Positions 53,301 through 62,720 of a stretch of 64,000 nt of DNA are shown here, in pieces (positions within the stretch are counted from its first letter, which is position 1; each line of letters starts with the position of its first letter). The notes beneath the pieces were generated by a model. That model worked only from the letters and a program-made list of their open reading frames with translations, was not told the origin of the DNA and did no database searches. The DNA comes from JAFGPS01 sp964628465 (GTDB lineage Bacteria > Planctomycetota > Phycisphaerae > Sedimentisphaerales > Anaerobacaceae). Location of the stretch: positions 4,359-68,358 of the forward strand of contig CAZVOA010000017.1 in the NCBI GenBank assembly GCA_964628465.1, given 5' to 3'. The position numbers and the translations under genes are program-made.

Positions 53301-54284
53301 TTATCTCAGCGCACGAACAATAACTAAATCTGGCATAGCTTCCTGCAATTCCTGAACTTGCTCTTCTGAAATATGATATATTTGCATACGGAGAAATTTA
53401 AGGTTTGGCAAGCCGGTAATTGGCTCAAGATTCCATACCGGCGTATTACTTATATATAATTTTTCCAGGTTTGTTAATTCTCTTAAAGGTTCAAAGTCTG
53501 AAACCAGAGTTCCGTCAATGCTTAGCTTTCTAAGGTTTTTCATTCCTCTCACTGGTTCGATATCTGATATATTAGTCAGGTGCAATATTAACTCTCGAAG
53601 ATTTTTTAATTCTCTCAGCGGCTCTATACTATTAATATCGGTAGCTCCAAGGTTAAGTAATTCTAATTTAGTCAGCGACGAAATCCAGTTAATATCAGAA
53701 ATTGGAACTTCCTGTAAATCAAGTCCTTTTAATTCAGTTATTTTTGCAAGGGACTCAATATTATCAAAAGGTGTATACTGAATTTTAAGTTTTCGAAGTT
53801 TGGGAATATCCTTAAGAGGCTCTAAATCAATTGAGGTTTTATTTGACACGTTATATATGCCTAATTTCGCCAAAAATGACAACCATTTAGGAAGTTTTTT
53901 TTGAGGATAACTCAAATAGCTAATATCAAGATATTCGAGGTTAACGAACTTTTTAAACAACTTGAGATCGGCAAGCTCTCCCTGAGTATAAATTTCTGTG
54001 GGCCCATGCCCAGCGATTTCTTGCTGCATGGTTTTTTGTGCTATGCATAATTCACTTATTTCTGCGTAATCTGCATCAGTTATTTCATCTGCATTCTTAT
54101 TAAGCTGCCTTGCAACAGCTTTATGAATTACTTCAACACTAAACGGATCGGGTTTGTTTTGCTCTAAAAATATTACGACAAAAGCAGTGATTGTTATAAG
54201 CAAAAGAAATATTACAAAAATTAACAACTTTAACTTAATTGATTTATTTCTTTTATCGTTATTTAACTGTTCACTATTCTCCAC
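53301..54284 (-). CDS. membrane-anchored leucine-rich-repeat protein, copy 1
   Basis: 327 residues. A membrane helix (about 18-42) near the N-terminus is followed by an EQNKPDP block, a helical segment (about 48-100) and then about nine 22-residue SDS22-type LRR units (for example LTKLELLNLGATDINSIEPL), ending in a capping helix. LRR solenoids bind proteins; the ligand is unknown. It is a tandem paralogue of the next gene, sharing the membrane segment and the RQLNK block, and the three genes 53301-56088 appear to be one operon. Confidence 0.88.
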   Translation of the reverse strand: MENSEQLNNDKRNKSIKLKLLIFVIFLLLITITAFVVIFLEQNKPDPFSVEVIHKAVARQLNKNADEITDADYAEISELCIAQKTMQQEIAGHGPTEIYTQGELADLKLFKKFVNLEYLDISYLSYPQKKLPKWLSFLAKLGIYNVSNKTSIDLEPLKDIPKLRKLKIQYTPFDNIESLAKITELKGLDLQEVPISDINWISSLTKLELLNLGATDINSIEPLRELKNLRELILHLTNISDIEPVRGMKNLRKLSIDGTLVSDFEPLRELTNLEKLYISNTPVWNLEPITGLPNLKFLRMQIYHISEEQVQELQEAMPDLVIVRALR

Positions 54285-54316
54285 TGAATATTTTCCTTAA
54301 ATATTTCTGTGCAATA

Positions 54317-55285
54317 TTACATACCGGCCATTCTTTGTATCATCAAGCCAGGTAAAGCATTTTGCAAATCCCTTATCTGCGACTCTGATATATTAAAACA
54401 TAATTGCATACGAAGCAGTTTAAGATTAACTAACCCTTTGAGCGGTTCAAGATTGGATATTGAAGTATTGCTTATATATAGTTCTTGTAAATTCGTTAAT
54501 TCTCTTAACGGCTCAAGGTCTAAAATCTGAGTCACATCCAAAAGAAGCTTTTGCAGGTTTTTTAATTCTTTAAGCGGCTCAAGGCCTGATACCTTAGTTG
54601 AACTCAAATACAATTCATTAAGATTTATTAATTCTTTCAATATTTCTATGTCTGATATTTCATTATGATTCAAATTAAGTGATTTTAATTTTGTAAGACT
54701 TTTAAGCGGCTTAATATCAATGATTTGGGTCTCACTAAGGTCAAGCGATTCTAAGTTTGTAAGATATGCGAGCGGCCTGATATCTTTAACTGATGTGTTA
54801 TATATTTTAAGTGTTCGCAGCTTTGAAAGCTTCTTCAGCGGACTTAAATCAAAAGAAGTTCTTTTGGATATATCAAAGATACCTATTTTCGACAGAAAGG
54901 ACATCCATTTAGGTATATTCTTTTGAGAATACTTCAAGGAACTAATATCAAGAACTTCAAGGTGAACAAACTTTTTGAGCAATTTGATATCTGAAAGTTC
55001 TGCTTTAGTATACATTTCACGCTGTTGCCCCATAAACACAGTCAATTCTTTCTTTGCTATACATAATTCAGTGATTTTAGCAAAATCTGAATCGGTTAGT
55101 TCGTTCGGGTCCTTATTAAGCTGCCTTGCAACAGCTTTACGAATTACAGCAGCACTGGCTGGGTCGGGTTTGTTTTGCTCTAAAAATATTATGACAAAAG
55201 CAGTGATTACTATAAGCAAAAGAACCGCCGCAGAAATTATTAATTTCAGCCGAAATGGTTTAATTACACCTTTGGATGATTGCAT
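54317..55285 (-). CDS. membrane-anchored leucine-rich-repeat protein, copy 2
   Basis: 322 residues with the same layout as the gene at 53301: membrane helix (about 14-36), FLEQNKPDP block, helical part, and about nine SDS22-type repeats (LTKLKSLNLNHNEISDIEIL, LKNLQKLLLDVTQILDLEPL). The repeats here are closer to consensus than in copy 1. It starts 8 bases after the repeat-protein gene at 55294. A recent tandem duplication followed by divergence in the repeats is the simplest origin. Confidence 0.88.
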   Translation of the reverse strand: MQSSKGVIKPFRLKLIISAAVLLLIVITAFVIIFLEQNKPDPASAAVIRKAVARQLNKDPNELTDSDFAKITELCIAKKELTVFMGQQREMYTKAELSDIKLLKKFVHLEVLDISSLKYSQKNIPKWMSFLSKIGIFDISKRTSFDLSPLKKLSKLRTLKIYNTSVKDIRPLAYLTNLESLDLSETQIIDIKPLKSLTKLKSLNLNHNEISDIEILKELINLNELYLSSTKVSGLEPLKELKNLQKLLLDVTQILDLEPLRELTNLQELYISNTSISNLEPLKGLVNLKLLRMQLCFNISESQIRDLQNALPGLMIQRMAGM

Positions 55286-55293
55286 ACTGACGT

Positions 55294-56088
55294 TTACCTC
55301 AAAGAATATTTATCTAAATACGGCTTTAGATTTCTATACATAACCTGTGTATCTATGCGAAAGAAGGCTTCGACATCATTATTATGATCGACGATAAAAG
55401 CTTTTTTTGCCATAGCTTCAACTAATTTACTCCTTAATTCAGCCTGGTTTGGGTCATTATATAATTTCTCGACAATATCCCAGTTTTCTTTCTTGCCGGT
55501 ATTTACGAGGCCATCTATAGCCGCACCTTGTATATATGCAATGATTTGGTCTTTATCACGTTTATCACGGCCTTTTTTCCATTCTTCCTTGTCTATCCAC
55601 AATTTCGCAAGTTCCTGGACACCCTCTTTTGTAATTGCCTTTTTTAAAATAGAATCTGCCTTCTCGCCGCCAATTTTTCCTATCCAAGCAATACTTCCAA
55701 CTTTGCCAACGATAGAATCGACAAGCGAAACATCATCTCTCTGGAAATAAATCAGAAGAACATCAATAGAATTCGGGTCATCGCTGATATATCCGATTAT
55801 CCTCGCGATATTGTGCCAATAAGGCGCATATCCGAGATCAGCCATCAATTGATATAGCAATGGTAATTGCTCTTTTGTTACCGCTTTTTTAACAGATTCA
55901 TATGGCATTCCCGAATCAACCGCTCGAAACTTGATCAATTTCTCCATGTCACCTGATATTGAATTCGCAGAATGTTCGGCTGATTTTGCAAAACTCGGAA
56001 TGCAAATAGCCGCTGAGAAAATAATTATTATGAAAAAAGTTGATTTTAAACTGCTTTTTTGTGTTTGTTGATTTTTGCCAGTATTCAT
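55294..56088 (-). CDS. exported helical repeat protein, function unknown
   Basis: 264 residues with a signal peptide (about 12-35, cleavage near SFAKS). The mature part is all-helical, with HEAT-like pairs (about 60-250; for example LPLLYQLMADLGYAPYWHNI and WDIVEKLYNDPNQAELRSKL). No catalytic motif seen. It heads the LRR operon on the minus strand; both products are predicted outside the cytoplasm, so they could meet there. Confidence 0.82.
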   Translation of the reverse strand: MNTGKNQQTQKSSLKSTFFIIIIFSAAICIPSFAKSAEHSANSISGDMEKLIKFRAVDSGMPYESVKKAVTKEQLPLLYQLMADLGYAPYWHNIARIIGYISDDPNSIDVLLIYFQRDDVSLVDSIVGKVGSIAWIGKIGGEKADSILKKAITKEGVQELAKLWIDKEEWKKGRDKRDKDQIIAYIQGAAIDGLVNTGKKENWDIVEKLYNDPNQAELRSKLVEAMAKKAFIVDHNNDVEAFFRIDTQVMYRNLKPYLDKYSLR

Positions 56089-56357
56089 TTTTCTCTCCTT
56101 AATTTCAAACGCCCTGACTAAGATTTCCTGATTTTCAGCTTAAAAAGGCGGATTCCATGCAATTTATGCACTTTTATCCAAGTCCTTTCAGGTATAGACG
56201 TTGAAAATTGAAAATAGTTACACAAATTTTCCAAAAAATCAAAAAATTTTCTTATGTAAAGAGATTCCGCGTTCTCAGCGAACTTGCTACTCTGCGTAGT
56301 ACTTGCTACGTAGCACGAGCCGCGGTAAAATTTGCGAGCTTAGCCGCTATGGGCTCG

Positions 56358-57029
56358 TTATTCGTAATTGAATGGTTCTTTTCCCTGCTCGGTTCGGCTG
56401 TTTTTCTGCATCTCACGAAGCGTTTGTGTTAAAAAATCAGCAAGTTTTTCATCACCCATTTCCTTCGCTTCGTTTGCGGAAACAGCTTTGCCAAAATGAA
56501 TTATTATAGGCATGCCGGTCTTGAAGAGTTTTTGCGTTCTTGGCCAGCACTCAAAAGCACCGTCAATCACCGCCGGAACAATTGCGGCGTTTCCGCGACG
56601 GCATAGCAAGCCAAGGCCTGATTTGAAAGGCGATATCTTTCCGTCTTCGGTTCTTGTCCCTTCGGGGTAAAGACATACGCCGTCACCTTGTTTCAGTACT
56701 TCGATGACTTTTCTCATCGCGGATAAATCGCCCTGCTCGCGTTTTACCGGTATCGCGAAAACAGACCTGATTAGCGGGCCGAAGAACCAGTTCTCAAAAA
56801 GAGTGTCACGTGCAAGAAAACACATATGCCTTTTCATGCGTGAGCCGCAGAATATAGGATCAAGAAAACTCTGGTGATTGCAGACTACAAGAAAAGAACC
56901 TTCTTTAGGAATATTTTCCAGGCCATAACATTTCCAACTGAAACAAATCATTGCAAAAGTTCTGCATATTAATTTCGCAATCCAGTACCATTTTCTTTGG
57001 ATTCTTTCTTTGATCGTTATTTTCTGCAT
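56358..57029 (-). CDS. plsC: 1-acyl-sn-glycerol-3-phosphate acyltransferase
   Basis: 223 residues, PlsC family. Catalytic block NHQSFLDP (HX4D, about 52-59) and the substrate-binding EGTR motif in LYPEGTRTEDGKISPFKSGLG (about 120-140). It adds the second acyl chain to lysophosphatidate at the membrane. One hydrophobic segment near the N-terminus. It lies 3 bases after cmk, an arrangement common in bacteria. The C-terminal 20 residues (MQKNSRTEQGKEPFNYE) are a basic, disordered tail. Confidence 0.94.
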   Translation of the reverse strand: MQKITIKERIQRKWYWIAKLICRTFAMICFSWKCYGLENIPKEGSFLVVCNHQSFLDPIFCGSRMKRHMCFLARDTLFENWFFGPLIRSVFAIPVKREQGDLSAMRKVIEVLKQGDGVCLYPEGTRTEDGKISPFKSGLGLLCRRGNAAIVPAVIDGAFECWPRTQKLFKTGMPIIIHFGKAVSANEAKEMGDEKLADFLTQTLREMQKNSRTEQGKEPFNYE

Positions 57030-57032
57030 TAT

Positions 57033-57713
57033 TTACTCTAAAAATCCTTTTTCATTTACATAACCAAGTAGTGTTTCTACTACCTGTTCGATATCGAGGT
57101 TTGTAGTATCAATAATAATCGCATCATCAGCCGGTCTTAGCGGCCCGACATCTCTTTCCATGTCACTCTTATCACGTTTCTCGATTGATTCCTGAATCTG
57201 TTCGAGATTTTCGTTTATTCCTTTTGCCTTTAGTTCAGCGAGTCTCCGCCTGGCTCTTTCGCTGGGCTGGGCAGACATAAAAAACTTAACATCCGCATTC
57301 GGAAACGCTACCGTCCCCTGGTCACGGCCTTCCGTAACAATTGCTTTATTCTCTGAAGCGAACTGTCTCTGCATTTGCACTAATTTTCCACGAATCCGCG
57401 GAGCTGAAGCGATATATTTAGCGTTGGCAGTGACATCCTGCCGGCGTATAGACTCAGTGACATCTTTTCCATCAATTTGAACCATCATGGAATTATTCTC
57501 AACGGCAAAAGTAAAATATTTTCTATCGAATATTTCAAGAAGCTTTTCTTCATTCGCCAAATCAACACCGGATTCCATAGCGGCGAATGTTACAGCGCGA
57601 TACATAGCGCCGGTATCGAGAAAACTCGCTCCGAGCTTTTTCGCAAGCAGCTTGGCGACAGTGCTTTTGCCGCTCGCGGCTGGTCCGTCAATTGTAACTA
57701 TAAAATTCTTCAT
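57033..57713 (-). CDS. cmk: cytidylate kinase
   Basis: 226 residues, usual length. P-loop GPAASGKSTVAK (about 9-20), LDTGAMYRAVT (CMP region), the VTEGRDQGTVAFPNADVKFF block and the lid RDKSDMERDVGPLRPA. It phosphorylates CMP and dCMP. It lies 8 bases downstream of the SpoIIE-type phosphatase gene and 3 bases upstream of plsC, making a three-gene operon. Confidence 0.96.
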   Translation of the reverse strand: MKNFIVTIDGPAASGKSTVAKLLAKKLGASFLDTGAMYRAVTFAAMESGVDLANEEKLLEIFDRKYFTFAVENNSMMVQIDGKDVTESIRRQDVTANAKYIASAPRIRGKLVQMQRQFASENKAIVTEGRDQGTVAFPNADVKFFMSAQPSERARRRLAELKAKGINENLEQIQESIEKRDKSDMERDVGPLRPADDAIIIDTTNLDIEQVVETLLGYVNEKGFLE

Positions 57714-57721
57714 TCAACGTA

Positions 57722-58987
57722 TTACGCTATATCGCCAACTTTTACTATAATAAAGCTCGTATCATCGACCTGATCGGCAAGCCCGACGAATCGCCTTCTA
57801 TAGCTGAGAATATTCTTACTCATCATTTCCGCGGATAAGGAACAGAAATTCTTCGTTGTTTTTATTAAATTGGTTTTGCCCCACATTTCGCCATCAAAAT
57901 TCGCGGCGTCAATAAGACCATCCGTATAAAAGAGCAGGCAATCCCCCGCTTCAAGAGGGAAAGTGCCAATTTCATATTCCGCATTCGGATCCACGCCAAG
58001 CACCATGCCGCCTTTTTCAAGATCTATGACATGGCCGCGTCTTAAAAGAATGGTCGGCTCATGCCCGCAATTGCAATAAACAATCGTTTTTTCTCTTGTG
58101 TCAATCACCGCGTAAAAAAATGTAATAAATTCTCCATTTGTACATTCACTGCATATCATTCGATTGATTTTATTAATGAAATCAAGGATATTCATGCCAT
58201 TCTGTTCAAAATCAGAATAAGCGCGCACAGCACTTCTAAAGCCGCTCATCATAAGAGCCGCGGGAATTCCTTTACCCATTACATCAGCGATTGCTATGGC
58301 GATACGATGATGCCCAATCTTCTGAAAGTCGTAAAAATCACCGCCGACATCAAAGCAGGGAATATACGTCGTCGCAATATCAAGACTGGGAATGCGAGGA
58401 GCCGTTTCCGGTATCATTTTGCGTTGAATAAGACCAGCAAGCCTCATTTGCTCAGCCATTCTGGCGCCATCAATCGCCCTTGCATACAATTTAGCATTAG
58501 TTATCGCAACAGCGCATTGAGAAGCAACTGTCCTTGCAAGACGTATATCATCCTTATCAAATCGCTTTGGCTCTGGGCTATAAAGTCTTAATACACCAAT
58601 CGCTCTGCCCTGAAACTGCATTGCAACCGTAAGCTGGCTTACAAGCCCTTCTTTTACCGTTGCCTCTTTATATTTTACCCTTTCATCGACGCGCATATCA
58701 TCCACAACGATTGCCTGACCTTCAAAAGCGGCCTTAATAACCGGGTCATTTTTGGATACAACGCCTTTATTGCGATATTCCTCGCTCAGGCCGTATGTAC
58801 TGCGCATTTTCAAATCGCTTGATTCGGTATCAAGAAGGCGAATCGAGCAGGCTTTTACGCCGATAATCTTAACGGCAGCTTCCGCCAGCTTATCCAGCAC
58901 CTCCTGCGGTGAAAACTTGCCCGCGACAAGTGTTGTAAGCTTATAAATCTGCTCTTCTCGTTCTATTTGTTCTTTTGTCTTTTTCAT
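57722..58987 (-). CDS. GAF-domain PP2C (SpoIIE/RsbU-type) phosphatase
   Basis: 421 residues. A GAF domain (about 35-170) is followed by a linker helix and a SpoIIE-type PP2C phosphatase (about 195-415): metal-site motifs FDVGGDFYDF and ADVMGKGIPAALMMS, then CLLFYTDGLIDA. These enzymes dephosphorylate anti-anti-sigma factors in partner-switching pathways. No anti-sigma or STAS gene adjoins it, so the target is elsewhere. It lies 8 bases upstream of cmk. Confidence 0.93.
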   Translation of the reverse strand: MKKTKEQIEREEQIYKLTTLVAGKFSPQEVLDKLAEAAVKIIGVKACSIRLLDTESSDLKMRSTYGLSEEYRNKGVVSKNDPVIKAAFEGQAIVVDDMRVDERVKYKEATVKEGLVSQLTVAMQFQGRAIGVLRLYSPEPKRFDKDDIRLARTVASQCAVAITNAKLYARAIDGARMAEQMRLAGLIQRKMIPETAPRIPSLDIATTYIPCFDVGGDFYDFQKIGHHRIAIAIADVMGKGIPAALMMSGFRSAVRAYSDFEQNGMNILDFINKINRMICSECTNGEFITFFYAVIDTREKTIVYCNCGHEPTILLRRGHVIDLEKGGMVLGVDPNAEYEIGTFPLEAGDCLLFYTDGLIDAANFDGEMWGKTNLIKTTKNFCSLSAEMMSKNILSYRRRFVGLADQVDDTSFIIVKVGDIA

Positions 58988-59052
58988 AATTTGTTATACT
59001 ACTGAAAATATCATATAAAATGTTATTATACAGTTAAAAACGGGTTAATCAT

Positions 59053-60255
59053 ATGGAATTTTGGAAAGAATCGTTTGAAACACCACCTTTTAAAGAAAAA
59101 AGGGGCGAGAAGCCAATTCAAACGAAAAAAAGTAAAATAGTTAAAAAAAAGAGAAACCAGCTTCCGGCATTTATCCTTTTAATATTTCTCATTTCGGGTA
59201 TTTCCATTTACCTTTTGTGGCCCAGATATGAGCTTATTGCTCTCGGCTCATTCGGAGGTCCTTTCGGTTCTGCAGAATCAATTAATAACAGCGGCCAAAT
59301 CGCAGGATGGTCACAATTACCCACTGGTTTCACCCATGCGTTCATTTGTGACCCGAACAGCAAAATAAAAGATATTGGAACTCTCGGCGGCAAAAGCAGT
59401 TACGCAAAAGACCTTAATGATAAAGGGCAGGTTGTCGGCTATTCCGAAAACTCAGAGGGTTCCCAGCGTGCTTTTATCTGGGATAACAATACAGGGATGA
59501 AGGAGATAATATTGCCCCAGGCGCAAAGCAGCGAAGCCGTTTCTATAAATAATAATGGGCAGGTTGTCGGTTATTATAAAAAAGAAGGCAATCAGCGATA
59601 TGCTTTCTTTTGGGACCCGCTCGAAAGCGTTACGGAAATTGTCTCACCTTATGATAAGCCAATTACACCCAATTCAATTAATGATAAAGGACAGGTTGCG
59701 GGAAATATAACATCACCGGATTTAAAAGAACATGCTTTTTACTGGGACAAAGAATCAGGATTGATTGATATTGTCGGGCCTGACGGGCAAAGAAGTGCTG
59801 CTAATTGTATTAACAATAATGGAAAGGTTGCTGTAAATATTTTCGTAAATGAAATTAATAGCAACTCGGGATTTCTATGGGACAAAGAGTCGGGGTTAAA
59901 GAATTTGAAAATTTCCAAAATTGAAAGCAATATATATAAAATTAACGATACCGGGCAATTGATAGGTTATGTAAGAACTCCAAAATTTCTTTTTATTCCC
60001 AAGAGAAACTTTTCATTTTTCAGGACAAATTTCGGCCTTATTGTGAATTTGAATAAATCCGGCAAATCAGAAAACGATACAATCAAGGCTGAAGCAATTA
60101 ATAATAATAACTGGATTGTCGGGCAGATTGAAAGCCAGTCGCTGAATCCGCAATTTCAGCCAATTTTGCTCAAACCTGAAAAAAACAAGTTGCAGAAATT
60201 GAAAACCTTTATTTTAAGTTTATATGCAAAAAAGATAAAAGGCTCAAAAAAATAG
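59053..60255 (+). CDS. membrane-anchored HAF-repeat beta-propeller-like protein
   Basis: 400 residues. A basic cytoplasmic N-terminus (about 1-36), one membrane helix (about 37-54), then a chain of about 40-residue HAF repeats: INNSGQIAGWS...HAFICDPN, LNDKGQVVGYS...RAFIWDNN, INNNGQVVGYY, INDKGQVAGN, INNNGKVAVN. The repeats place the protein outside the membrane. HAF-repeat proteins are frequent in planctomycetes but their function is unknown. Divergent from the phosphatase gene; a common promoter region of 65 bases lies between. Confidence 0.9.
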   Translation: MEFWKESFETPPFKEKRGEKPIQTKKSKIVKKKRNQLPAFILLIFLISGISIYLLWPRYELIALGSFGGPFGSAESINNSGQIAGWSQLPTGFTHAFICDPNSKIKDIGTLGGKSSYAKDLNDKGQVVGYSENSEGSQRAFIWDNNTGMKEIILPQAQSSEAVSINNNGQVVGYYKKEGNQRYAFFWDPLESVTEIVSPYDKPITPNSINDKGQVAGNITSPDLKEHAFYWDKESGLIDIVGPDGQRSAANCINNNGKVAVNIFVNEINSNSGFLWDKESGLKNLKISKIESNIYKINDTGQLIGYVRTPKFLFIPKRNFSFFRTNFGLIVNLNKSGKSENDTIKAEAINNNNWIVGQIESQSLNPQFQPILLKPEKNKLQKLKTFILSLYAKKIKGSKK

Positions 60256-60305
60256 CTGCTGCTCAGATGTATTCTGTCTTGTGTCTAATGTCTATGGTCG
60301 AAAAG

Positions 60306-60575
60306 ATGATTGCAAAACATATAATATTCAAAGGCCGTGTCCAGGGAGTAGGTTTCAGATACACTTCCTATAAAGAAGCAAATAGAAACCAGCTTACCGG
60401 CTGGGTAAAAAATTTACCCGATGGTTCAGTTGAAATGTTCGCACAGGGGCAGGCAAAGGATATTGACGATTGCATAAATGACATTAAAGAATCATTCGGA
60501 AGATATATTCGTGAAACACAAATTAACGATATCCCACCCAATCCGAGATACACGAATTTTATAATTACATATTAA
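60306..60575 (+). CDS. acyP: acylphosphatase
   Basis: From the ATG at 60306 the protein has 89 residues, the usual size. The catalytic Arg lies in GRVQGVGFR and the Asn in GWVKNLPDGSVEM. It hydrolyses acyl phosphates such as carbamoyl or acetyl phosphate. The frame opens further upstream at 60267 with three more ATGs (60267, 60288, 60294), none with a good ribosome site, so the start is uncertain. Located 50 bases after the HAF gene on the same strand. Confidence 0.93.
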   Translation: MIAKHIIFKGRVQGVGFRYTSYKEANRNQLTGWVKNLPDGSVEMFAQGQAKDIDDCINDIKESFGRYIRETQINDIPPNPRYTNFIITY

Positions 60576-60776
60576 CCTAATAATTGAACAGCAAAAGTCC
60601 TTGAGAATGCAGAATTACCTGACAAAGCCTTAGTATAAAAAATTATTGAAAGAGGATTAAACATACTTTCATTTTACAGATTTTTCATTGATTTTATTTA
60701 TTTGAAATGATATTTTTATCTCCTCGCGCTTCGCGGTAAACATGACAGGAACAGATTATGCAAAACAAGGATTTTG

Positions 60777-61658
60777 ATGGGAAAAAACAGAAGAAATTTA
60801 TCGTGGTTTGATCATGGTAGTTTTACATCATCTCAGTTTAAACAATATTTAAAACTTTTACCGGAATTTAATTTTAATTATTTAGAAGAATCCGCTAAAA
60901 ATGAAAATATTTCTTTAATTAAATCTCGCAGTAGTTTATGCAAAGAAATTATAGAGAATAAAGGGGGATGGTTATTTCCGGAAAAAGTTTATATCGAGAA
61001 CCCAACATATTTAACAAGAGCAAATGAGCATAATGATGAGTTGGATAAATATATATTAAATCAAAAAATGTGTCATTCTCTTAAAACGAGATTTGATTAT
61101 GTCTCTCAGGAATTATTGCCCTCTCAAATTAATGAACAATTAAAAAATAAAGATTTTGTGAGAATAGCAAGTTTTGGCTCCGGAACGGGCAGAGATGTAT
61201 TACATACATTAAAATATTTTGGTAAAAATGTAGTTGCTGATTTATATGATTTGGATTCTTTGGCATTATCTGAAGGAAGAAAAATATCTCAGGCTGAAAA
61301 TTTACAAGATAGAGTTGGATTTATTCATCAGGATTTGAATACTATTCAAAATGTAGTTTATGATATTGGTCTTATGATAGGAATTGTTTGTCCGCTGCCT
61401 GATTTGATTGCACGAAGGATTCTTAGAAATGCCCGTAAATTTATTTCTGAAGATGGGATTTTATTAGTTAGTTCTTCTTCTGATAAAATGGAATTTGAAG
61501 ACCCTCTTAGCAGGTTTCTTATAGAATATGGTGCAAATTGGTTTTTACAATTCAGAAGTGACGAGAGAATGAAACAATTAATGGAGTCCTCAGGATTTAA
61601 AGATGTACGCATAGAACACGAACCTTTAAATCATCATAAAATTGCAATTGGTCATTAA
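60777..61658 (+). CDS. SAM-dependent methyltransferase-like protein, AT-rich
   Basis: 293 residues from ATG 60777 (AAGG 6 bases upstream). The Rossmann SAM site reads ASFGSGTGRDVLHTL (about 132-146), with an acidic DLYDLDSLAL (about 156-165) and FIHQDLNTIQ (about 182-191) further on. The first 120 residues are helical with no known domain and the substrate is unknown. Codon usage is strongly AT-biased compared with its neighbours to the left (Leu TTA, Ile ATT/ATA), suggesting transfer. It faces the convergent restriction gene. Confidence 0.85.
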   Translation: MGKNRRNLSWFDHGSFTSSQFKQYLKLLPEFNFNYLEESAKNENISLIKSRSSLCKEIIENKGGWLFPEKVYIENPTYLTRANEHNDELDKYILNQKMCHSLKTRFDYVSQELLPSQINEQLKNKDFVRIASFGSGTGRDVLHTLKYFGKNVVADLYDLDSLALSEGRKISQAENLQDRVGFIHQDLNTIQNVVYDIGLMIGIVCPLPDLIARRILRNARKFISEDGILLVSSSSDKMEFEDPLSRFLIEYGANWFLQFRSDERMKQLMESSGFKDVRIEHEPLNHHKIAIGH

Positions 61659-61826
61659 GATATATTTTTATATGTCTTTATTATATTTGTTTTAGTCATG
61701 CTTTACAGATTATAATCAAGAATTAATATTTTTCTATGTTTATTATCTCATTTGGAATGACCAAGTTCACCAACAGCAATGAAGCAAAGAGGAATTCACA
61801 TCCGTTGAATCGTCTTTCCATATTTT

Positions 61827-62720
61827 TTATTTGTGAAATTTCCACACATCGTGAATAAGAAAATTGTCAAAAGTCTTGATTTGTTCTTTAAGTATCTCCT
61901 CGCCAGTCATATTAGGACGAATATCAAAGTAATAAACACCATCTAAAGGATTAAGTTTGATCGTGTAACCCTTGAAATGCCCAGGTAAAAATGTGGCGTT
62001 GATTCCATATTTTCCTTCTTTGCCTTTTCTTTGAACATCATTTAGAAAAATAGCAAAGTGAGGTGTCTTAGTACCGGTTAACTTGTTAAAAAGAAATTTA
62101 TCAATGAATATCTTATCAATTCGATCTTTGCTTGATGTTTTAACAGAGCCAATAGCCTTGGTAACATCATCAACCTTAATTACCAAGTCATGCTGATAGC
62201 TCATTGTAAAAGCTACGTCATCATTAATTTTGATGGGAACCGAAATAGTCCCGGAGGTGACATTAATACCTACTTCTTTTATAATTAACCTGATAAAACG
62301 CTCAAAAAGGTCTCCGTTAATCTTTCTCGCAGTATTTGATCTGTTGGCTGGAAGCGCATCTAACGCAGCACCTATTGACTGCTGACATGTATAAATATAA
62401 TTATTCAATAATTTTCGATTTTCTTCCTGCCTTGACTCTTTGCTCTTAATGTTACCTAAAATATTTTTGAAATCTTCTTGGCAAGATTCAAAATCTTCAA
62501 ATGAAAGCATAAGGTTACTGTTTATCGGCCTGGTAACATTGTATGCTCCGTCTTGCTTATATTGAAAGAATCTGTAATGAGTTTCATTCCGTGAAACAAT
62601 AACTGCCTGTAATTTTGTTTTGACAAACTCCAAATACATCATACAGAAATCTGCGTAATCTGATATTGATTGGAACTTGTCTTTATCGGTAGCTCTCTTT
62701 ATAATGCTTTTTAAGTTCAT
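61827..62720 (-). CDS. type II restriction endonuclease-like protein
   Basis: 297 residues. It starts on an ATGA overlap with the methyltransferase gene, the usual restriction-modification arrangement. A PD-(D/E)xK-like core is suggested by GDLFERFIR (E140), D178 in SYQHDLVIKVDD and SVK at 192-194, where the third motif shows Ser instead of Glu, followed by KTSSKDRID. The nuclease role is inferred mainly from the operon. The recognition sequence cannot be told. Composition is AT-rich like the rest of this end. Confidence 0.75.
   Translation of the reverse strand: MNLKSIIKRATDKDKFQSISDYADFCMMYLEFVKTKLQAVIVSRNETHYRFFQYKQDGAYNVTRPINSNLMLSFEDFESCQEDFKNILGNIKSKESRQEENRKLLNNYIYTCQQSIGAALDALPANRSNTARKINGDLFERFIRLIIKEVGINVTSGTISVPIKINDDVAFTMSYQHDLVIKVDDVTKAIGSVKTSSKDRIDKIFIDKFLFNKLTGTKTPHFAIFLNDVQRKGKEGKYGINATFLPGHFKGYTIKLNPLDGVYYFDIRPNMTGEEILKEQIKTFDNFLIHDVWKFHK

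Noticed and set aside
56208..56432. A 74-codon plus-strand frame before plsC
   Set aside because: It overlaps the end of plsC and a repeat-like stretch rich in CTACG/CGTAG words; no support for coding.
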